In this document: one piece after another, positions 1 to 9,190 of the stretch | How the letters are laid out: every line of letters begins with the position of its first letter | Position numbering within the stretch: position 1 is the stretch's first letter | Source: Bacteroidales bacterium | Lineage (GTDB): Bacteria; Bacteroidota; Bacteroidia; Bacteroidales; UBA932 | DNA: 64,000 nt | Assembly (NCBI GenBank): GCA_017447265.1 | Contig: JAFSOA010000010.1 | Location: 1 to 64,000 of the forward strand | Direction of reading: 5' to 3' | Position numbers and translations under genes: made by a program | Notes under the pieces: generated by a model | Databases searched by the model: none | Seen by the model: the letters and a program-made list of their open reading frames with translations, nothing else | What the model was told of the DNA's origin: nothing

Positions 1-1
1 A

Positions 2-418
2 CAGGTTACCCGTTTCGTGAACAATCTTATGTTGCAGGGGAAGAAGAGTATCGCGTATTCTATTTTTTACGATGCCATCGATATCATCGGCGAGAAGATG
101 AAAGATTCTGAACAGGCTCCTATCGATATTTGGAAGAAGGCGCTCGAAAACGTCACCCCGCAGGTCGAGGTGAAGAGCCGTCGTGTCGGCGGTGCCAACT
201 TCCAGGTCCCTATGGAGGTACGTCCGGAAAGAAAGATCTCCCTTTCGATGAAGAACATGATTGTCTTCGCCCGCAAGCGTTCCGGCCACTCCATGGCGGA
301 GAAACTGGCTGCAGAGATCATGGCTGCATACAACAACGAAGGTGCAGCATTCAAGAGAAAAGAGGATATGCACAGAATGGCAGAGGCCAACAAGGCGTTT
401 GCCCACTTCCGTTTCTAA
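2..418 (+). CDS. rpsG: 30S ribosomal protein S7 (5' partial)
   Basis: Ribosomal protein S7, a primary 16S rRNA-binding protein of the small-subunit head. The window opens inside the gene: the frame is open from base 2 and begins [16 protein letters not shown], a conserved stretch near the S7 N-terminus, so about 20 residues are missing upstream. The GTG at 17 is an internal Val codon, not the start. The remaining 138 residues include the conserved [11 protein letters not shown] and [13 protein letters not shown] segments and end in the usual HFRF-type C-terminus. fusA follows after 21 bp, the normal str-operon order. Confidence 0.97.
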   Translation, partial: QVTRFVNNLMLQGKKSIAYSIFYDAIDIIGEKMKDSEQAPIDIWKKALENVTPQVEVKSRRVGGANFQVPMEVRPERKISLSMKNMIVFARKRSGHSMAEKLAAEIMAAYNNEGAAFKRKEDMHRMAEANKAFAHFRF

Positions 419-439
419 TCTGCTTTTGATTCTGCGCAA

Positions 440-2560
440 ATGGCAAGAGACCTTACATATACGCGCAATATCGGTATCATGGCGCACATTGATGCCGGTA
501 AGACCACCACGTCCGAACGCATCCTCTATTATACGGGCAAGACCCACAAGATCGGAGAGGTGCATGAAGGCGCTGCTACCATGGACTGGATGGTTCAGGA
601 GCAGGAGCGTGGCATTACCATCACGTCGGCCGCTACCACGGCCTTCTGGCATTACAATGGCGCTCAGTACCAGATCAATCTGATCGACACGCCGGGTCAC
701 GTGGACTTTACGGTCGAAGTCGAGCGTTCGCTCCGTGTTTTGGACGGAACGATCGCCACTTTCTGTGCTGTGGGCCGTGTGCAGCCGCAGTCGGAGACGG
801 TCTGGCGTCAGGCGGACAAATATCATGTCCCGAAGATCGCCTACGTCAACAAGATGGATCGCACCGGTGCGGACTTTCTTGCCGTTGTCGAAGATATCCA
901 TGAAAAATTGGGCGCCCGCGCCATTCCGATCTGTCTCCCCATCGGTGCCGAAGATCATTTCGAAGGCATCGTGGACCTGATCGCCAAGAAGGCCTACTAC
1001 TACGACGGCAACAGCAAGGAACTCGTCAATTATGAGGAGCGACCGATTCCCGCCGACATGGTGGCCGAGGTGGAGGAGTGGAGAGGAAAACTCATCGAGT
1101 CTGTCGCCGAATACAACGACGAGATTCTCGAAAAGTTCTTTGACGATCCCGACTCGATCTCCGATCAGGAGATTATCGACGCACTCCGGGAAGCGACCAT
1201 CGACATGGCCGTCGTTCCGACCTGCTGCGGTTCGTCGTTCAAGAACAAAGGTGTCCAGTTCCTGCTCGATGCCGTGATGCGTTACCTGCCTTCGCCGCTC
1301 GACAAAGGCAGCATCCACGGTACGGATCCGCGCCACGACCAGGAGGTCGAGCGCAAGCCGATGGCCAGCGAACCTTTCTGCGGTCTGGTCTTCAAGATCG
1401 CCACAGATCCCTTCGTCGGCCGCCTGGCCTTCATTCGTGCCTACTCGGGCCATCTCGATGCAGGCCATCAGGTGCTCAATACCCGTTCCGGCAAGAAAGA
1501 GCGGGTGGTCCGCCTTTATCAGATGCACTCCAACAAGCAGAACCCCATCGAGTTCGTCGAGGCGGGTGATATCTGCGCCGCCGTGGGTTTCAAGGAACTC
1601 CGCACCGGTGACACGATCTGCGAGGAGAGCCATCCGATCGTCCTCGAATCGATCAGCTTCCCCGATCCTGTGATCGGTATCGCGGTCGAGCCGAAGACGC
1701 AGCAGGACCTCGAGCGCCTGGGCATTGCGTTGAGCAAGCTTTCCGAAGAGGACCCTACCTTCACTGTCCAGACGAACCAGGACACGGGCCAGACGATCAT
1801 CAGCGGTATGGGCGAGCTTCATCTCGACATCATCGTGGACCGTCTGCGTCGCGAGTTCAACGTGGAGATCAACCAGGGTGCGCCCCAGGTCAACTACAAG
1901 GAAGCCGTCACCAAGGCTTACCAGCACCGTCAGGTGTTCCGCAAGCAGACGGGCGGCCGTGGCAAGTTCGCCGACATCGTGGTCGAAATCGGCCCGGTCG
2001 ACGAAGGTGTCACCGGACTCCAGTTCGTGGACGAGGTCAAGGGCGGAAACATTCCGAAGGAATTCATTCCTGCGGTCGAAAAAGGTTTCCGTTCCGCCAT
2101 GGACAACGGCGTGCTTTGCGGTTGCCCGATGACTTCGCTGAAGGTACGCCTGCTCGACGGCAGCTTCCACCCGGTCGATTCCGACGCCCTCTCGTTCGAG
2201 ATCTGCGCCCGCGTCGCGTTCCGCAACGCCCTGCGCAAATGCGGACCGGTGCTCATGGAACCGATCATGTCGCTGGAAGTGGTGACCCCCGAAGATTACA
2301 TGGGCGATGTGGTGGGCGACCTCAACCGCCGCCGCGGCCAGATCGTCGACATGGACTCCAAGGGCAACGCCCGCATCGTGAAGGCAAAAGTTCCGCTAGC
2401 AGAGCAGTTTGGATATGTGACGGTTCTCCGTACCCTGACCTCCGGCCGTGCCACGAGCACCATGGAATTCTCCCACTATGCGGAGGTTCCGGCGAACCTG
2501 GCCAAGGAGATCATCGACAAGCACGGCGGACCGCGCAAGTATTCAGATGATGATGAGTAA
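440..2560 (+). CDS. fusA: Elongation factor G
   Basis: Translational GTPase that drives translocation and, with ribosome recycling factor, ribosome splitting. The 706 residues match a full-length EF-G. Visible G-domain motifs are AHIDAGKTT (about residues 15-23), DTPGH (about 84) and NKMD (about 138); the later GMGELHLDI and GGRGKFAD segments are typical of domains III and IV. It lies between rpsG and rpsJ as in the Bacteroidetes str operon. Frequent CGT and GGT codons, compared with CGC and GGC in many neighbours, fit high expression; this is an impression, not a computed index. Confidence 0.98.
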   Translation: MARDLTYTRNIGIMAHIDAGKTTTSERILYYTGKTHKIGEVHEGAATMDWMVQEQERGITITSAATTAFWHYNGAQYQINLIDTPGHVDFTVEVERSLRVLDGTIATFCAVGRVQPQSETVWRQADKYHVPKIAYVNKMDRTGADFLAVVEDIHEKLGARAIPICLPIGAEDHFEGIVDLIAKKAYYYDGNSKELVNYEERPIPADMVAEVEEWRGKLIESVAEYNDEILEKFFDDPDSISDQEIIDALREATIDMAVVPTCCGSSFKNKGVQFLLDAVMRYLPSPLDKGSIHGTDPRHDQEVERKPMASEPFCGLVFKIATDPFVGRLAFIRAYSGHLDAGHQVLNTRSGKKERVVRLYQMHSNKQNPIEFVEAGDICAAVGFKELRTGDTICEESHPIVLESISFPDPVIGIAVEPKTQQDLERLGIALSKLSEEDPTFTVQTNQDTGQTIISGMGELHLDIIVDRLRREFNVEINQGAPQVNYKEAVTKAYQHRQVFRKQTGGRGKFADIVVEIGPVDEGVTGLQFVDEVKGGNIPKEFIPAVEKGFRSAMDNGVLCGCPMTSLKVRLLDGSFHPVDSDALSFEICARVAFRNALRKCGPVLMEPIMSLEVVTPEDYMGDVVGDLNRRRGQIVDMDSKGNARIVKAKVPLAEQFGYVTVLRTLTSGRATSTMEFSHYAEVPANLAKEIIDKHGGPRKYSDDDE

Positions 2561-2580
2561 AATTGTTAAAATTTAGTATA

Positions 2581-2886
2581 ATGAGCCAGAAAATCAGAAT
2601 TAAACTCAAATCTTACGACCACGCGTTGGTTGACAAGTCGGCCGACAAGATCGTCAAGACGGTGCAGGCTACCGGTGCTGTCGTCAGCGGCCCGATTCCC
2701 CTTCCGACCGACAAGAAGATCTTTACGGTGAACCGTTCGACCTTCGTCAACAAGAAGGCACGTGAGCAGTTTGAACTCAATTCTTTCCGTCGCCTCCTGG
2801 ACATCCACAACTCTTCCCCGAAGACGGTGGACGCCCTCATGAAACTGGAACTTCCCAGTGGCGTCGAGGTTGAGATTAAAGTGTAA
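2581..2886 (+). CDS. rpsJ: 30S ribosomal protein S10
   Basis: Ribosomal protein S10 (NusE), a head protein of the small subunit that also takes part in NusB-dependent antitermination. The ATG at 2581 gives [20 protein letters not shown] and exactly 101 residues, the normal length; the open frame continues 18 bp upstream but that extension is not S10-like. The [16 protein letters not shown] and [26 protein letters not shown]-type regions are visible. The gene starts 20 bp after fusA. The usual next gene rplC is absent: a hairpin, a tRNA and a minus-strand operon follow. Confidence 0.97.
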   Translation: MSQKIRIKLKSYDHALVDKSADKIVKTVQATGAVVSGPIPLPTDKKIFTVNRSTFVNKKAREQFELNSFRRLLDIHNSSPKTVDALMKLELPSGVEVEIKV

Positions 2887-2897
2887 GAATAGAAAAG

Positions 2898-2920
2898 TTG
2901 CCGGGCCCAAGGCCCGGCAA
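2898..2920 (+). terminator. GC-rich hairpin after rpsJ
   Basis: TTGCCGGGCC (2898-2907) pairs perfectly with GGCCCGGCAA (2911-2920) around a 3-nt loop, 11 bp after the rpsJ stop. Only a short T-containing stretch (ACTTTACC) follows, so it may be a weak terminator or an RNA-stabilising 3' end rather than a textbook intrinsic terminator. Confidence 0.6.
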
Positions 2921-2932
2921 ACTTTACCTAGT

Positions 2933-3014
2933 GCGGCTGCAGCCGCTAGCGAAGGCCGTTGAGATGGCCTTGTGTAATAGCAGGCCGGAGCGGCAGGGTT
3001 TGGGGCAGAGCCCC
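2933..3014. repeat. Cluster of short palindromes between rpsJ and the tRNA
   Basis: Three local inverted repeats: GCGGCTGCAGCCGC (2933-2946, perfect palindrome), AAGGCC/GGCCTT (2952-2957 with 2966-2971) and GGGGC/GCCCC (3002-3006 with 3010-3014). No coding frame is convincing here. They may structure the spacer transcript between the ribosomal operon and the tRNA; no function is claimed. Confidence 0.4.
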
Positions 3015-3024
3015 AGTAAACGCA

Positions 3025-3098
3025 GGTCCCTTAGCTCAGTCGGTCAGAGCAGCGGACTCATAATCCGTGGGTCGCAGGTTCAAGTCCTGCAGGGACCA
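3025..3098 (+). tRNA. tRNA with anticodon CAU (Met elongator or lysidine-type Ile2)
   Basis: A complete cloverleaf can be drawn. The acceptor stem is GGTCCCT/AGGGACC, the D stem GCTC/GAGC, the anticodon stem GCGGA/TCCGT with loop CTCATAA, and the T stem GCAGG/CCTGC with loop TTCAAGT. The discriminator is A (3098) and CCA is not encoded. CAU can read AUG or, after lysidine modification, AUA. The CTTAGCTCAG entry and GTCGC before the T arm resemble bacterial Ile2, but elongator Met cannot be excluded by eye. The bidirectional terminator follows at once. Confidence 0.95.
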
Positions 3099-3099
3099 C

Positions 3100-3129
3100 A
3101 AAAAAGACAGCTGTAAGGCTGTCTTTTTT
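3100..3129. terminator. Bidirectional intrinsic terminator
   Basis: AAAAA then AGACAGC (3105-3111) pairs with GCTGTCT (3118-3124) then TTTTT (3125-3129); the loop is TGTAAG. The A-tract and T-tract make it functional in both directions. It would end the tRNA transcript on the plus strand and the five-gene operon arriving on the minus strand, whose last stop codon is at 3148. Confidence 0.9.
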
Positions 3130-3147
3130 GTGCATTCAGACCACCTC

Positions 3148-4944
3148 TTACGGGGCGGCGACGACGGTAACGGCGTAGGTTGAACTGACGCGTCCCATGC
3201 GGGCGGTGATGGTACATTCGCCCGGGGCAACGCCCGTAACGACACCATTGGCAACCGTGGCGATGGCACCATCGCTGGTGCTCCAGCTGACGTTCTTCTC
3301 CGTGGCCGTGGTGGGCAGCCAGCTGGCCGTGAGGGTCAGTGATTGGCCCACCTCCAGGGTGTGCGTATCCGGATCGGCCGTCAGGGAGACCGAGGTCGGC
3401 AAGATGGCCCGGCGGAATTCCACCACCTTCATGATGCTCTTGTCCATCCATGTGATGAAGATGGCGATGCGCGACTTGAAGTTCGTGTACCATTGGCTCG
3501 AACTGCCCGTGGTGAAGGGCACGTCGAGGGTGAGGTTGTACTTGAAGCCGCCCTCCACCGGCTCGGAACTGAAGAAGACCGAGCGGATGGCGCCGGCGTA
3601 TCCGTCGTCGATGCAGATGGCTTCAATCTTCATTCCTGCGCTGTCGCAGTATTGCTGGTAAGTCGGAAGGGCTTCCGTCGTGGACAGCGTGTCGGTCATG
3701 AAGAGCAGAACCTGGAAGGTATAGTTGGTTTCCGCTTCCACATAGTCGTTGCGCAGCGACACGTCGACCGACGGGATGTGCTCCCGGGTGCGCGGCAGTG
3801 TGACCTGCGTGCCGTCCGCCATGGTCAGGACGACCTGGCGTACATCCGAGAGGTCGACGGCCGTGAAGAAGTCCTCCACGATCCGGCCGGTGGCGCAGAC
3901 CGCCTTGCCTTCCGCGTCGCGCATCTTCTCGGCGGGGCCGTCGCCCACGGCGACAGTGAAGTAGAGCTGGCCGACCGAGTCGACAATACCGATGTGGGGC
4001 GTGATGTCTTCGAGCGTGACGCAGACCATGTTGCCCTGGTAGCGGAGCCACTGATACTCCTCGCTGGAACGGCTCCGGAACACCCAGTAGGATTTTCCGT
4101 CGGTATATTTCTTTGCGCTCAGCAGCACCGAGTCGCGGTTGTCGTAGCCGTTGCGGATGGTCAGCACCTGCCCGTCTTCCATCGTCAGGCGGTAGCCGCT
4201 GGTCTGCCCTTCTTCAAAGGACGTGACCGAAGCCACAAAGATGGAGGAAGGGATGCCGTTGACCAGATCGGTATAGTCGGCCATCGTCTGGTTGAGGGCG
4301 TCGCACTTCGCATTGAGTTCGTCGACGGCTTTCTGGGTCGGAATCCGGATGACCGTGCCGCTGGAAAGCGTGAAGACGACATAATAGGGATCGGATGTGT
4401 CAACGCTCGAGAAGACCGAAGAACCACTCTTTCCCTGCGTGGCGCCCCAGCCGGTCTTCGTCCAGGAGTTGCCGTCGTAGCTGTACCACCAGACGCCCTC
4501 CTCGATCTTAAGCTGCGGCACGGTGCCCGTGGCGCGGACCCGCTGGCCGATGGCGTTGGTCATCCAGGTTATGGCGCCGCTTTCGCCCATCTGGATGGTC
4601 CAGTAATAGGCTTCGGTGGTCTCGTTGTAGTTGACGCCGAGGATGGGCGACACGCCGTCCGTTCCGTTGCGGAGGGTCAGGGCGGTACCGCTGGTGAAGA
4701 TCACCTGGTAGCCGCTCCAGTCACCGAGCGACCAGGGTTTGATGCTGGTGATGTGCTCGTTCTTCTCCAGCGCGTCGATCAGCGACGACAGGGTATGGAT
4801 GCTTTCGTTGATGGCGTTGACGCGCTGCTCAAGGGCTGCGACGTCGTCTTTCAGCGCTTTGATACGCTGCTCGATCTCTTCGTGGCAGCCACCCAGCAGG
4901 AGGGCGGACAGGAGCAGGGAAGCGAATAAAAAGAATCTTTTCAT
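3148..4944 (-). CDS. Coiled-coil surface lipoprotein with C-terminal Ig-like (BIG2) domain, DUF4988-like
   Basis: Predicted lipoprotein of 598 aa: signal peptide with lipobox LLLGGC (Cys20), then a heptad-rich coiled coil (about 21-65, with LKDDVAALEQRVNAINESI). Repeated beta modules follow, marked by a W or Y-rich pattern such as NGTDGVSPILGVNYNETTEAYYW. This layout resembles proteins annotated DUF4988 or PL29 N-terminal domain. The last 80 residues (LEVGQSLTLTASWLPTTA, then WSTSDGAIATVANGVVTGV) are a bacterial Ig-like BIG2 domain, which the two upstream paralogues lack. It is the last gene of the minus-strand operon, 15 bp after its neighbour. No enzymatic motif is visible; a role in surface binding is inference. 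Confidence 0.8.
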   Translation of the reverse strand: MKRFFLFASLLLSALLLGGCHEEIEQRIKALKDDVAALEQRVNAINESIHTLSSLIDALEKNEHITSIKPWSLGDWSGYQVIFTSGTALTLRNGTDGVSPILGVNYNETTEAYYWTIQMGESGAITWMTNAIGQRVRATGTVPQLKIEEGVWWYSYDGNSWTKTGWGATQGKSGSSVFSSVDTSDPYYVVFTLSSGTVIRIPTQKAVDELNAKCDALNQTMADYTDLVNGIPSSIFVASVTSFEEGQTSGYRLTMEDGQVLTIRNGYDNRDSVLLSAKKYTDGKSYWVFRSRSSEEYQWLRYQGNMVCVTLEDITPHIGIVDSVGQLYFTVAVGDGPAEKMRDAEGKAVCATGRIVEDFFTAVDLSDVRQVVLTMADGTQVTLPRTREHIPSVDVSLRNDYVEAETNYTFQVLLFMTDTLSTTEALPTYQQYCDSAGMKIEAICIDDGYAGAIRSVFFSSEPVEGGFKYNLTLDVPFTTGSSSQWYTNFKSRIAIFITWMDKSIMKVVEFRRAILPTSVSLTADPDTHTLEVGQSLTLTASWLPTTATEKNVSWSTSDGAIATVANGVVTGVAPGECTITARMGRVSSTYAVTVVAAP

Positions 4945-4959
4945 GGTCTTGTCCTCCTC

Positions 4960-6432
4960 TTAGTTTGCGGGCTGCAGGGTGATGATAATCGTTTTCATCT
5001 GCCCGTATCCATTGGAAATGAGCAGATTGAGTTTTCCGGTAGAAGGCGCTTTGAACGGGGACGGTGCCGTGACCGAGACCGTCCAGTCGACGTGGTCGGT
5101 CGTGGTGGCGCTGGCGTAGAAGTATTCGTCGGTCAACGGAAGCAGCGCTGCCTGTGCATCTCCGCCGATGATCCTGCAGTGGAAGCTCAGCGTCTGGCCG
5201 GAGCTGATCACCAGCACGTTGTTTTCGGTCACCGGGGCGGACAAGGTCACCTGGATGGCCTGCGGCATCGGAATCAGGACGCTCAGCCCTTCGGCCAGGC
5301 TGATGCGCACCATGTCGTCACGGACCTGGACAATGCCCTGGACCACGGCTTCCGGTGCCACGACACTGGCCTGTACCTTGGCGCCGCCTGACAGCAGGAA
5401 AACGGGCTCGCCGTCGCCGTAAGCCACGGCCCAGTACCAGGCCGGGTCGCCTTCCACCTGCCGGAGCGAAATCTTGGGCGTTTTGCCGTCCGGGGCGTTG
5501 GCCTGGATCTTCTGGCCGTCTTCATCGAGGATCCACTGGGCCGGATCGGTTCCATACTGGATGGTCCAGAACCAGACCTTGTCATCGGGATCGCTGGTAA
5601 GGCGGCGGGCGCCGATCACGGGCACGTTCGTGCCCTGTCCGTTGTAGAACGAGTAGTTTTGGCCGTCGGAGAGCCGGAGCTTCATGCCGATGGTGTCGCG
5701 TCCGCTCAGGATCGGAATCAGATCCTGGACATAGACCTTTTCCTGGAGCCGGGTCACCAGCTGGGTGAAGGTCTCCACGTTTTCATTGGTCTTCCGGCAG
5801 TTTTCCTGCAACTTCTCGAAGCTGGCCCAGGTGGGCGCCTGGATAGTGGTTCCGTTGAGCAGGTTGAACTCGATGTAGTCGCCCTTGTCCACGACACTTG
5901 AGAAGAAGGAAACACCGTCTTCTCCGGTCGCGCGGCCCAGGTCACGCCAGATTTCCCCGTTGTCGTAGGAGACCAACCAGTGGCCGTTTTCAATCTTGAT
6001 GAGCGGCGAACCGGCATCGCAGGGGATGCGGAGACCGAAGTTGTCGGTGATGAACGTAGACTGGGACTGGGACGGATAGCGCACCGTCCAGTACCAGACA
6101 CCGTCTTCTCCCTTGCCGACGCCCAGGATCGGCGTTTCGGCGTCGGTGCCGTTGTAGAGCACGATGGGGTCTGCGTGGGTGAAGCTGATGGTATAGCCGC
6201 TCCGGCCGTCGCGCTGGAAGGGCTGGACGTCGGTGATGAATTCGTATTGGTTCAGGTTGTCAAGCAGGGATTTCAGGCCTTGCAACGTGGTGTTCATGTC
6301 TTCGCAGCGCTGTTCGAGCTTTTCGATGCGGCGTTCCAGCACCCTGAGGTCGGAATCGATCTGGGTATGGCAACCGGCGGGCAAAAGCAGCACCGCCATG
6401 AACAGGAGAGAGAGAAAAGCTTGTTTTTTCAT
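4960..6432 (-). CDS. Coiled-coil surface lipoprotein, DUF4988-like (paralogue 2)
   Basis: Predicted 490-aa lipoprotein: signal peptide and lipobox LPAGC (Cys21), coiled coil at about 24-65 (LRVLERRIEKLEQRCEDMNT), then repeated modules with the pattern NGTDAETPILGVGKGEDGVWYW. These modules are shared with the genes at 3148-4944 and 6436-7896, so the three arose by duplication. The C-terminus is beta-rich and ends ITLQPAN; no BIG2 domain is seen. Spacing is 3 bp to the upstream gene and 15 bp to the downstream gene, so all three are probably co-transcribed. The substrate or partner is unknown. Confidence 0.78.
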   Translation of the reverse strand: MKKQAFLSLLFMAVLLLPAGCHTQIDSDLRVLERRIEKLEQRCEDMNTTLQGLKSLLDNLNQYEFITDVQPFQRDGRSGYTISFTHADPIVLYNGTDAETPILGVGKGEDGVWYWTVRYPSQSQSTFITDNFGLRIPCDAGSPLIKIENGHWLVSYDNGEIWRDLGRATGEDGVSFFSSVVDKGDYIEFNLLNGTTIQAPTWASFEKLQENCRKTNENVETFTQLVTRLQEKVYVQDLIPILSGRDTIGMKLRLSDGQNYSFYNGQGTNVPVIGARRLTSDPDDKVWFWTIQYGTDPAQWILDEDGQKIQANAPDGKTPKISLRQVEGDPAWYWAVAYGDGEPVFLLSGGAKVQASVVAPEAVVQGIVQVRDDMVRISLAEGLSVLIPMPQAIQVTLSAPVTENNVLVISSGQTLSFHCRIIGGDAQAALLPLTDEYFYASATTTDHVDWTVSVTAPSPFKAPSTGKLNLLISNGYGQMKTIIITLQPAN

Positions 6433-6435
6433 GGT

Positions 6436-7896
6436 TTACTCCTTGGTGACGGTGATGGTTTTGACAAGGGTGACAGGGGATACGGTCCCCGGGAAGGTAA
6501 ACACGGCCATGATTTTGCCCTGTCCATCCGTGATGTGGTAGGGAGACTGCACCGCGATGCAGGGCTCGCCGCTCTCCAGCGTCGCGGTTGTGGCGGTGAA
6601 GCCGCCCTGTGCGATGAGCGTGAGCGAGGGATTGTTTCCGTTGACCTTATAGCGGATCACGGCCTGGCTGTTTTCTTTCATGGCGAAATGGTCGCCGACG
6701 GGGTTCCCGTCCGCGTCGCTGAACGAAACGGTGTATTGTTTCGGAAGCACGAAGCGGGTGCTGTCTTTCAGCACGACTACCAGCGAGTCGCTATAGTCCT
6801 TGACCGAAGTGAAGATGCTACGGACTGAATCGATGGCGTGGGGCTGCCACTTGTCGTCGACTTTCGTGCGGAGGAATTCGGTGCTGTCCTGCGAGATGAC
6901 CACCCAGTAGAAATCGCCGTCCTCGTCGCGGGAGACGGATACCAGCGGAGTTTCTACCGACTCACTTTCGGCGGAGATACGCCGGCCTTCAGGCGAGAGC
7001 ACCCACTTTTCGGCCGACAGACCGATGGTGTAGGCCCAGTAAAGATGGCCGTCGCTGGCACGCTTGACGAAGATGGCCGGACTCAGGGAAGAGGTCCAGT
7101 CGTGTATGCTGAACTGCTTGCCGTTCGACAGGACGACCGTCAGGCCGGTGGTGTCGGCGCCGTCCAGGATGGGATCGATGGACGTGATCCAGGTCAGTTT
7201 GTCCTGCGTGGCCTGCACGAGGGCGATCTGGGCGTCGACATGGTCGTTGGCCTTGTTGAATTCGGTCTTCAGGCCCAGGTAGGCGCTGTAGGTGGGAATC
7301 TTGAAGATTTCGCCCGTCGTCATATGGAAGAGCACATAGTCGGCGTAGGGGGTGATCTTACTGAACATCTGGTCGCCGTTCGCGCCGTCGGCCTTGCCGA
7401 GTTCGATCCAGTTGGAGCCGTCATACGTATAGGCGAAGACGCCGTCGCGGATCGTGACGAAGGGGAGCACGCCGATGGAGAGCATCATGCTGCCGTCAGC
7501 GGCGCGGAGCCAGTCCCATTCGTCGTCGCCGTACTGGACCGACCAGTAGTATTTCTTGTCATCGGGGTTCTGGCGGCTCGAGACGAGCGGCTTCTTGCCG
7601 TCGGATCCATTGGAGATGGTGATGGGCTCGTGCTGTACGAAATTGATGCGGTAGCCCGTCACGCTGCTGCCCGAGCGGATCTCCGTGATGCCGGTGATCA
7701 TGTCCTGCCGCTGGATGACCTCCACGACATTGCGCAGGGTGCTCAAGTTCTCGTTGAGCCGGTTGCACAAGAGCGTCAGGTCGTCGACCCTGTCTTCCAG
7801 CTCATCGATTCTGTGGATGATCTCGTCGTGACAGCCCGCCGACAGGAGGCCGGCGGCCAGCACAAGCAGAGATAAAAGAAACTTTCTCATAGGCAT
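6436..7896 (-). CDS. Coiled-coil surface lipoprotein, DUF4988-like (paralogue 1)
   Basis: Predicted lipoprotein of 486 aa (484 if translation starts at the second Met at 7890, MRKFLLSLL). It has lipobox LLSAGC, coiled coil HRIDELEDRVDDLTLLCNRL, and the same beta modules as the next two genes (NGSDGKKPLVSSRQNPDDKK followed by YYWSVQYG). The first start overlaps the stop of the barrel gene as TGATG, which suggests translational coupling with that gene. Two Met codons six bases apart leave the exact start open. Function unknown; anchoring at the cell surface is inferred from the lipobox and phylum. Confidence 0.78.
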   Translation of the reverse strand: MPMRKFLLSLLVLAAGLLSAGCHDEIIHRIDELEDRVDDLTLLCNRLNENLSTLRNVVEVIQRQDMITGITEIRSGSSVTGYRINFVQHEPITISNGSDGKKPLVSSRQNPDDKKYYWSVQYGDDEWDWLRAADGSMMLSIGVLPFVTIRDGVFAYTYDGSNWIELGKADGANGDQMFSKITPYADYVLFHMTTGEIFKIPTYSAYLGLKTEFNKANDHVDAQIALVQATQDKLTWITSIDPILDGADTTGLTVVLSNGKQFSIHDWTSSLSPAIFVKRASDGHLYWAYTIGLSAEKWVLSPEGRRISAESESVETPLVSVSRDEDGDFYWVVISQDSTEFLRTKVDDKWQPHAIDSVRSIFTSVKDYSDSLVVVLKDSTRFVLPKQYTVSFSDADGNPVGDHFAMKENSQAVIRYKVNGNNPSLTLIAQGGFTATTATLESGEPCIAVQSPYHITDGQGKIMAVFTFPGTVSPVTLVKTITVTKE

Positions 7897-9182
7897 CAGA
7901 AGAGATAACCGGTGTTGACGTAAAACGAACCGCCCTTGCCGTTGTCCTGCCTGTTGATGGCGCGGCCGTAGTCCACGGCAATGATGAAGTTCTTGTTGAG
8001 GATGAAGCGCAGGCCGCCGCCGGCAGCCAGGTGGAACTTCTCGACCCCGTGCATGTCCAGCTGGTCCGGATGAGGGAACGGAATGTCGGTGGGCAGGTAG
8101 GACGGGATCGTGGTGTGGTATTTCTTCAGCACGCGGCCGCCGTCGAAGAAGGCATTGGCGCCGAAGGTCAGTTCCTGTTTGAATACGTTGACGGTAAGGA
8201 ATTTCCAGCGAAGTTCGGTATTGAAATAGCAGACGGCCTGGCCCTGGATGCGGTTGCGCATGATGCCGCGGAGGGTGCGGTAGCCGCCGAAGCCGTCGCG
8301 GTCGTAGCCCGGACCCAGCACCGATTCGTAGGGCAGCACGTAGAAGGCCGGATCACCGAGGAAGCCCTGCACGCTGGCGCGGTAGGCGAACACCAGGTTG
8401 CCGTTCTTGATGAAGGGGATGTACTGCCGCATCACGGCGTAGTAGTGTCCGTAGGGTTTGTTGGTGCCCATCCACTTGGGCGCCCATTCCATGAAGGCGT
8501 CGGCCCAGATGCCCCGGGTCGGCGCGTTTTCGATGTCACGGCTGTCGTAGCAGAGGCCGAGGCGCCAGGCGCTGGTCATGCCGCCCTTGTGTTCGTCGGC
8601 GGCGATGAAGCCCAGGTCCTTGTACCAGGAGAAGAGGGTTTTTCCGCCCGGCACTTCCTTCAGGTTGTCGTTCTGGTACTCGTCGATGATGAAATACTTG
8701 AAATGATAGCCGAACTTCCAGTAAAGCTTTCCTACGATCTTGCCCGTGAAATCGATCTTGCCGTAAGGGACCTTGCGGCCCATCTTGTAATAAGAGGTAG
8801 GCAGGGTTTTGTCATAGAAGGACTCGTAGCCGTTGAAGCCGTAGAAGTCGAGGGCTTTCTCGTTGGAGAACGAGGCGGCGAAGGAGAAGCGCACGCCCGG
8901 AATCAGGAAACGGTTGTCGTAGCTGAGCACGTAGAGCTGGGAGCCTTTGGTGAACCAGGATGCTTCCAGGTACATCTGCTGCCGGGGGTTGGGATACCAG
9001 CCGCTCTTGCCGAAGTCATAAATGTTGGCCAGGGCGCCGAGCTGGAAGCCCTTGTCCTGGTCGAACGCCACGATGGGGAAGGCGCCGAAGGAAAAACCGG
9101 TTTTCTCGACGGCTTTCTTGTTTTGTGCCGGAGCCGCCACTGCCAGAAGCAGGGCGATCAGCATCGGGAAGATACGTTTCAT
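7896..9182 (-). CDS. Omp85-superfamily outer-membrane beta-barrel (BamA/TamA-like barrel without POTRA)
   Basis: A 428-aa protein with a signal peptide ending near APAQ and then an all-beta sequence: alternating aromatic strands, many YxF and GxxF patterns, and a C-terminus YVNTGYLF ending in aromatic Phe as outer-membrane barrels do. The GYDRDGFGGYRTLRGIMRNR segment resembles the conserved (V/I)RG(F/Y) lid-loop region of Omp85 barrels. It is too short for POTRA domains, unlike BamA or TamA, and corresponds to the stand-alone bacterial surface antigen type. It sits 8 bp after the acyltransferase and overlaps the first lipoprotein start by one base. Export of its lipoprotein neighbours is possible but unproven. 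Confidence 0.75.
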   Translation of the reverse strand: MKRIFPMLIALLLAVAAPAQNKKAVEKTGFSFGAFPIVAFDQDKGFQLGALANIYDFGKSGWYPNPRQQMYLEASWFTKGSQLYVLSYDNRFLIPGVRFSFAASFSNEKALDFYGFNGYESFYDKTLPTSYYKMGRKVPYGKIDFTGKIVGKLYWKFGYHFKYFIIDEYQNDNLKEVPGGKTLFSWYKDLGFIAADEHKGGMTSAWRLGLCYDSRDIENAPTRGIWADAFMEWAPKWMGTNKPYGHYYAVMRQYIPFIKNGNLVFAYRASVQGFLGDPAFYVLPYESVLGPGYDRDGFGGYRTLRGIMRNRIQGQAVCYFNTELRWKFLTVNVFKQELTFGANAFFDGGRVLKKYHTTIPSYLPTDIPFPHPDQLDMHGVEKFHLAAGGGLRFILNKNFIIAVDYGRAINRQDNGKGGSFYVNTGYLF

Positions 9183-9190
9183 ATGTCCAT

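Noticed and set aside
17-418. rpsG starting at GTG 17
   Set aside because: The frame is open to base 2 and the upstream residues QVTRF are conserved in S7, so GTG 17 is an internal Val.
2933-3014. Small RNA gene between rpsJ and the tRNA
   Set aside because: Only short separate palindromes are seen, with no promoter or terminator of their own; it is reported as a structured spacer.
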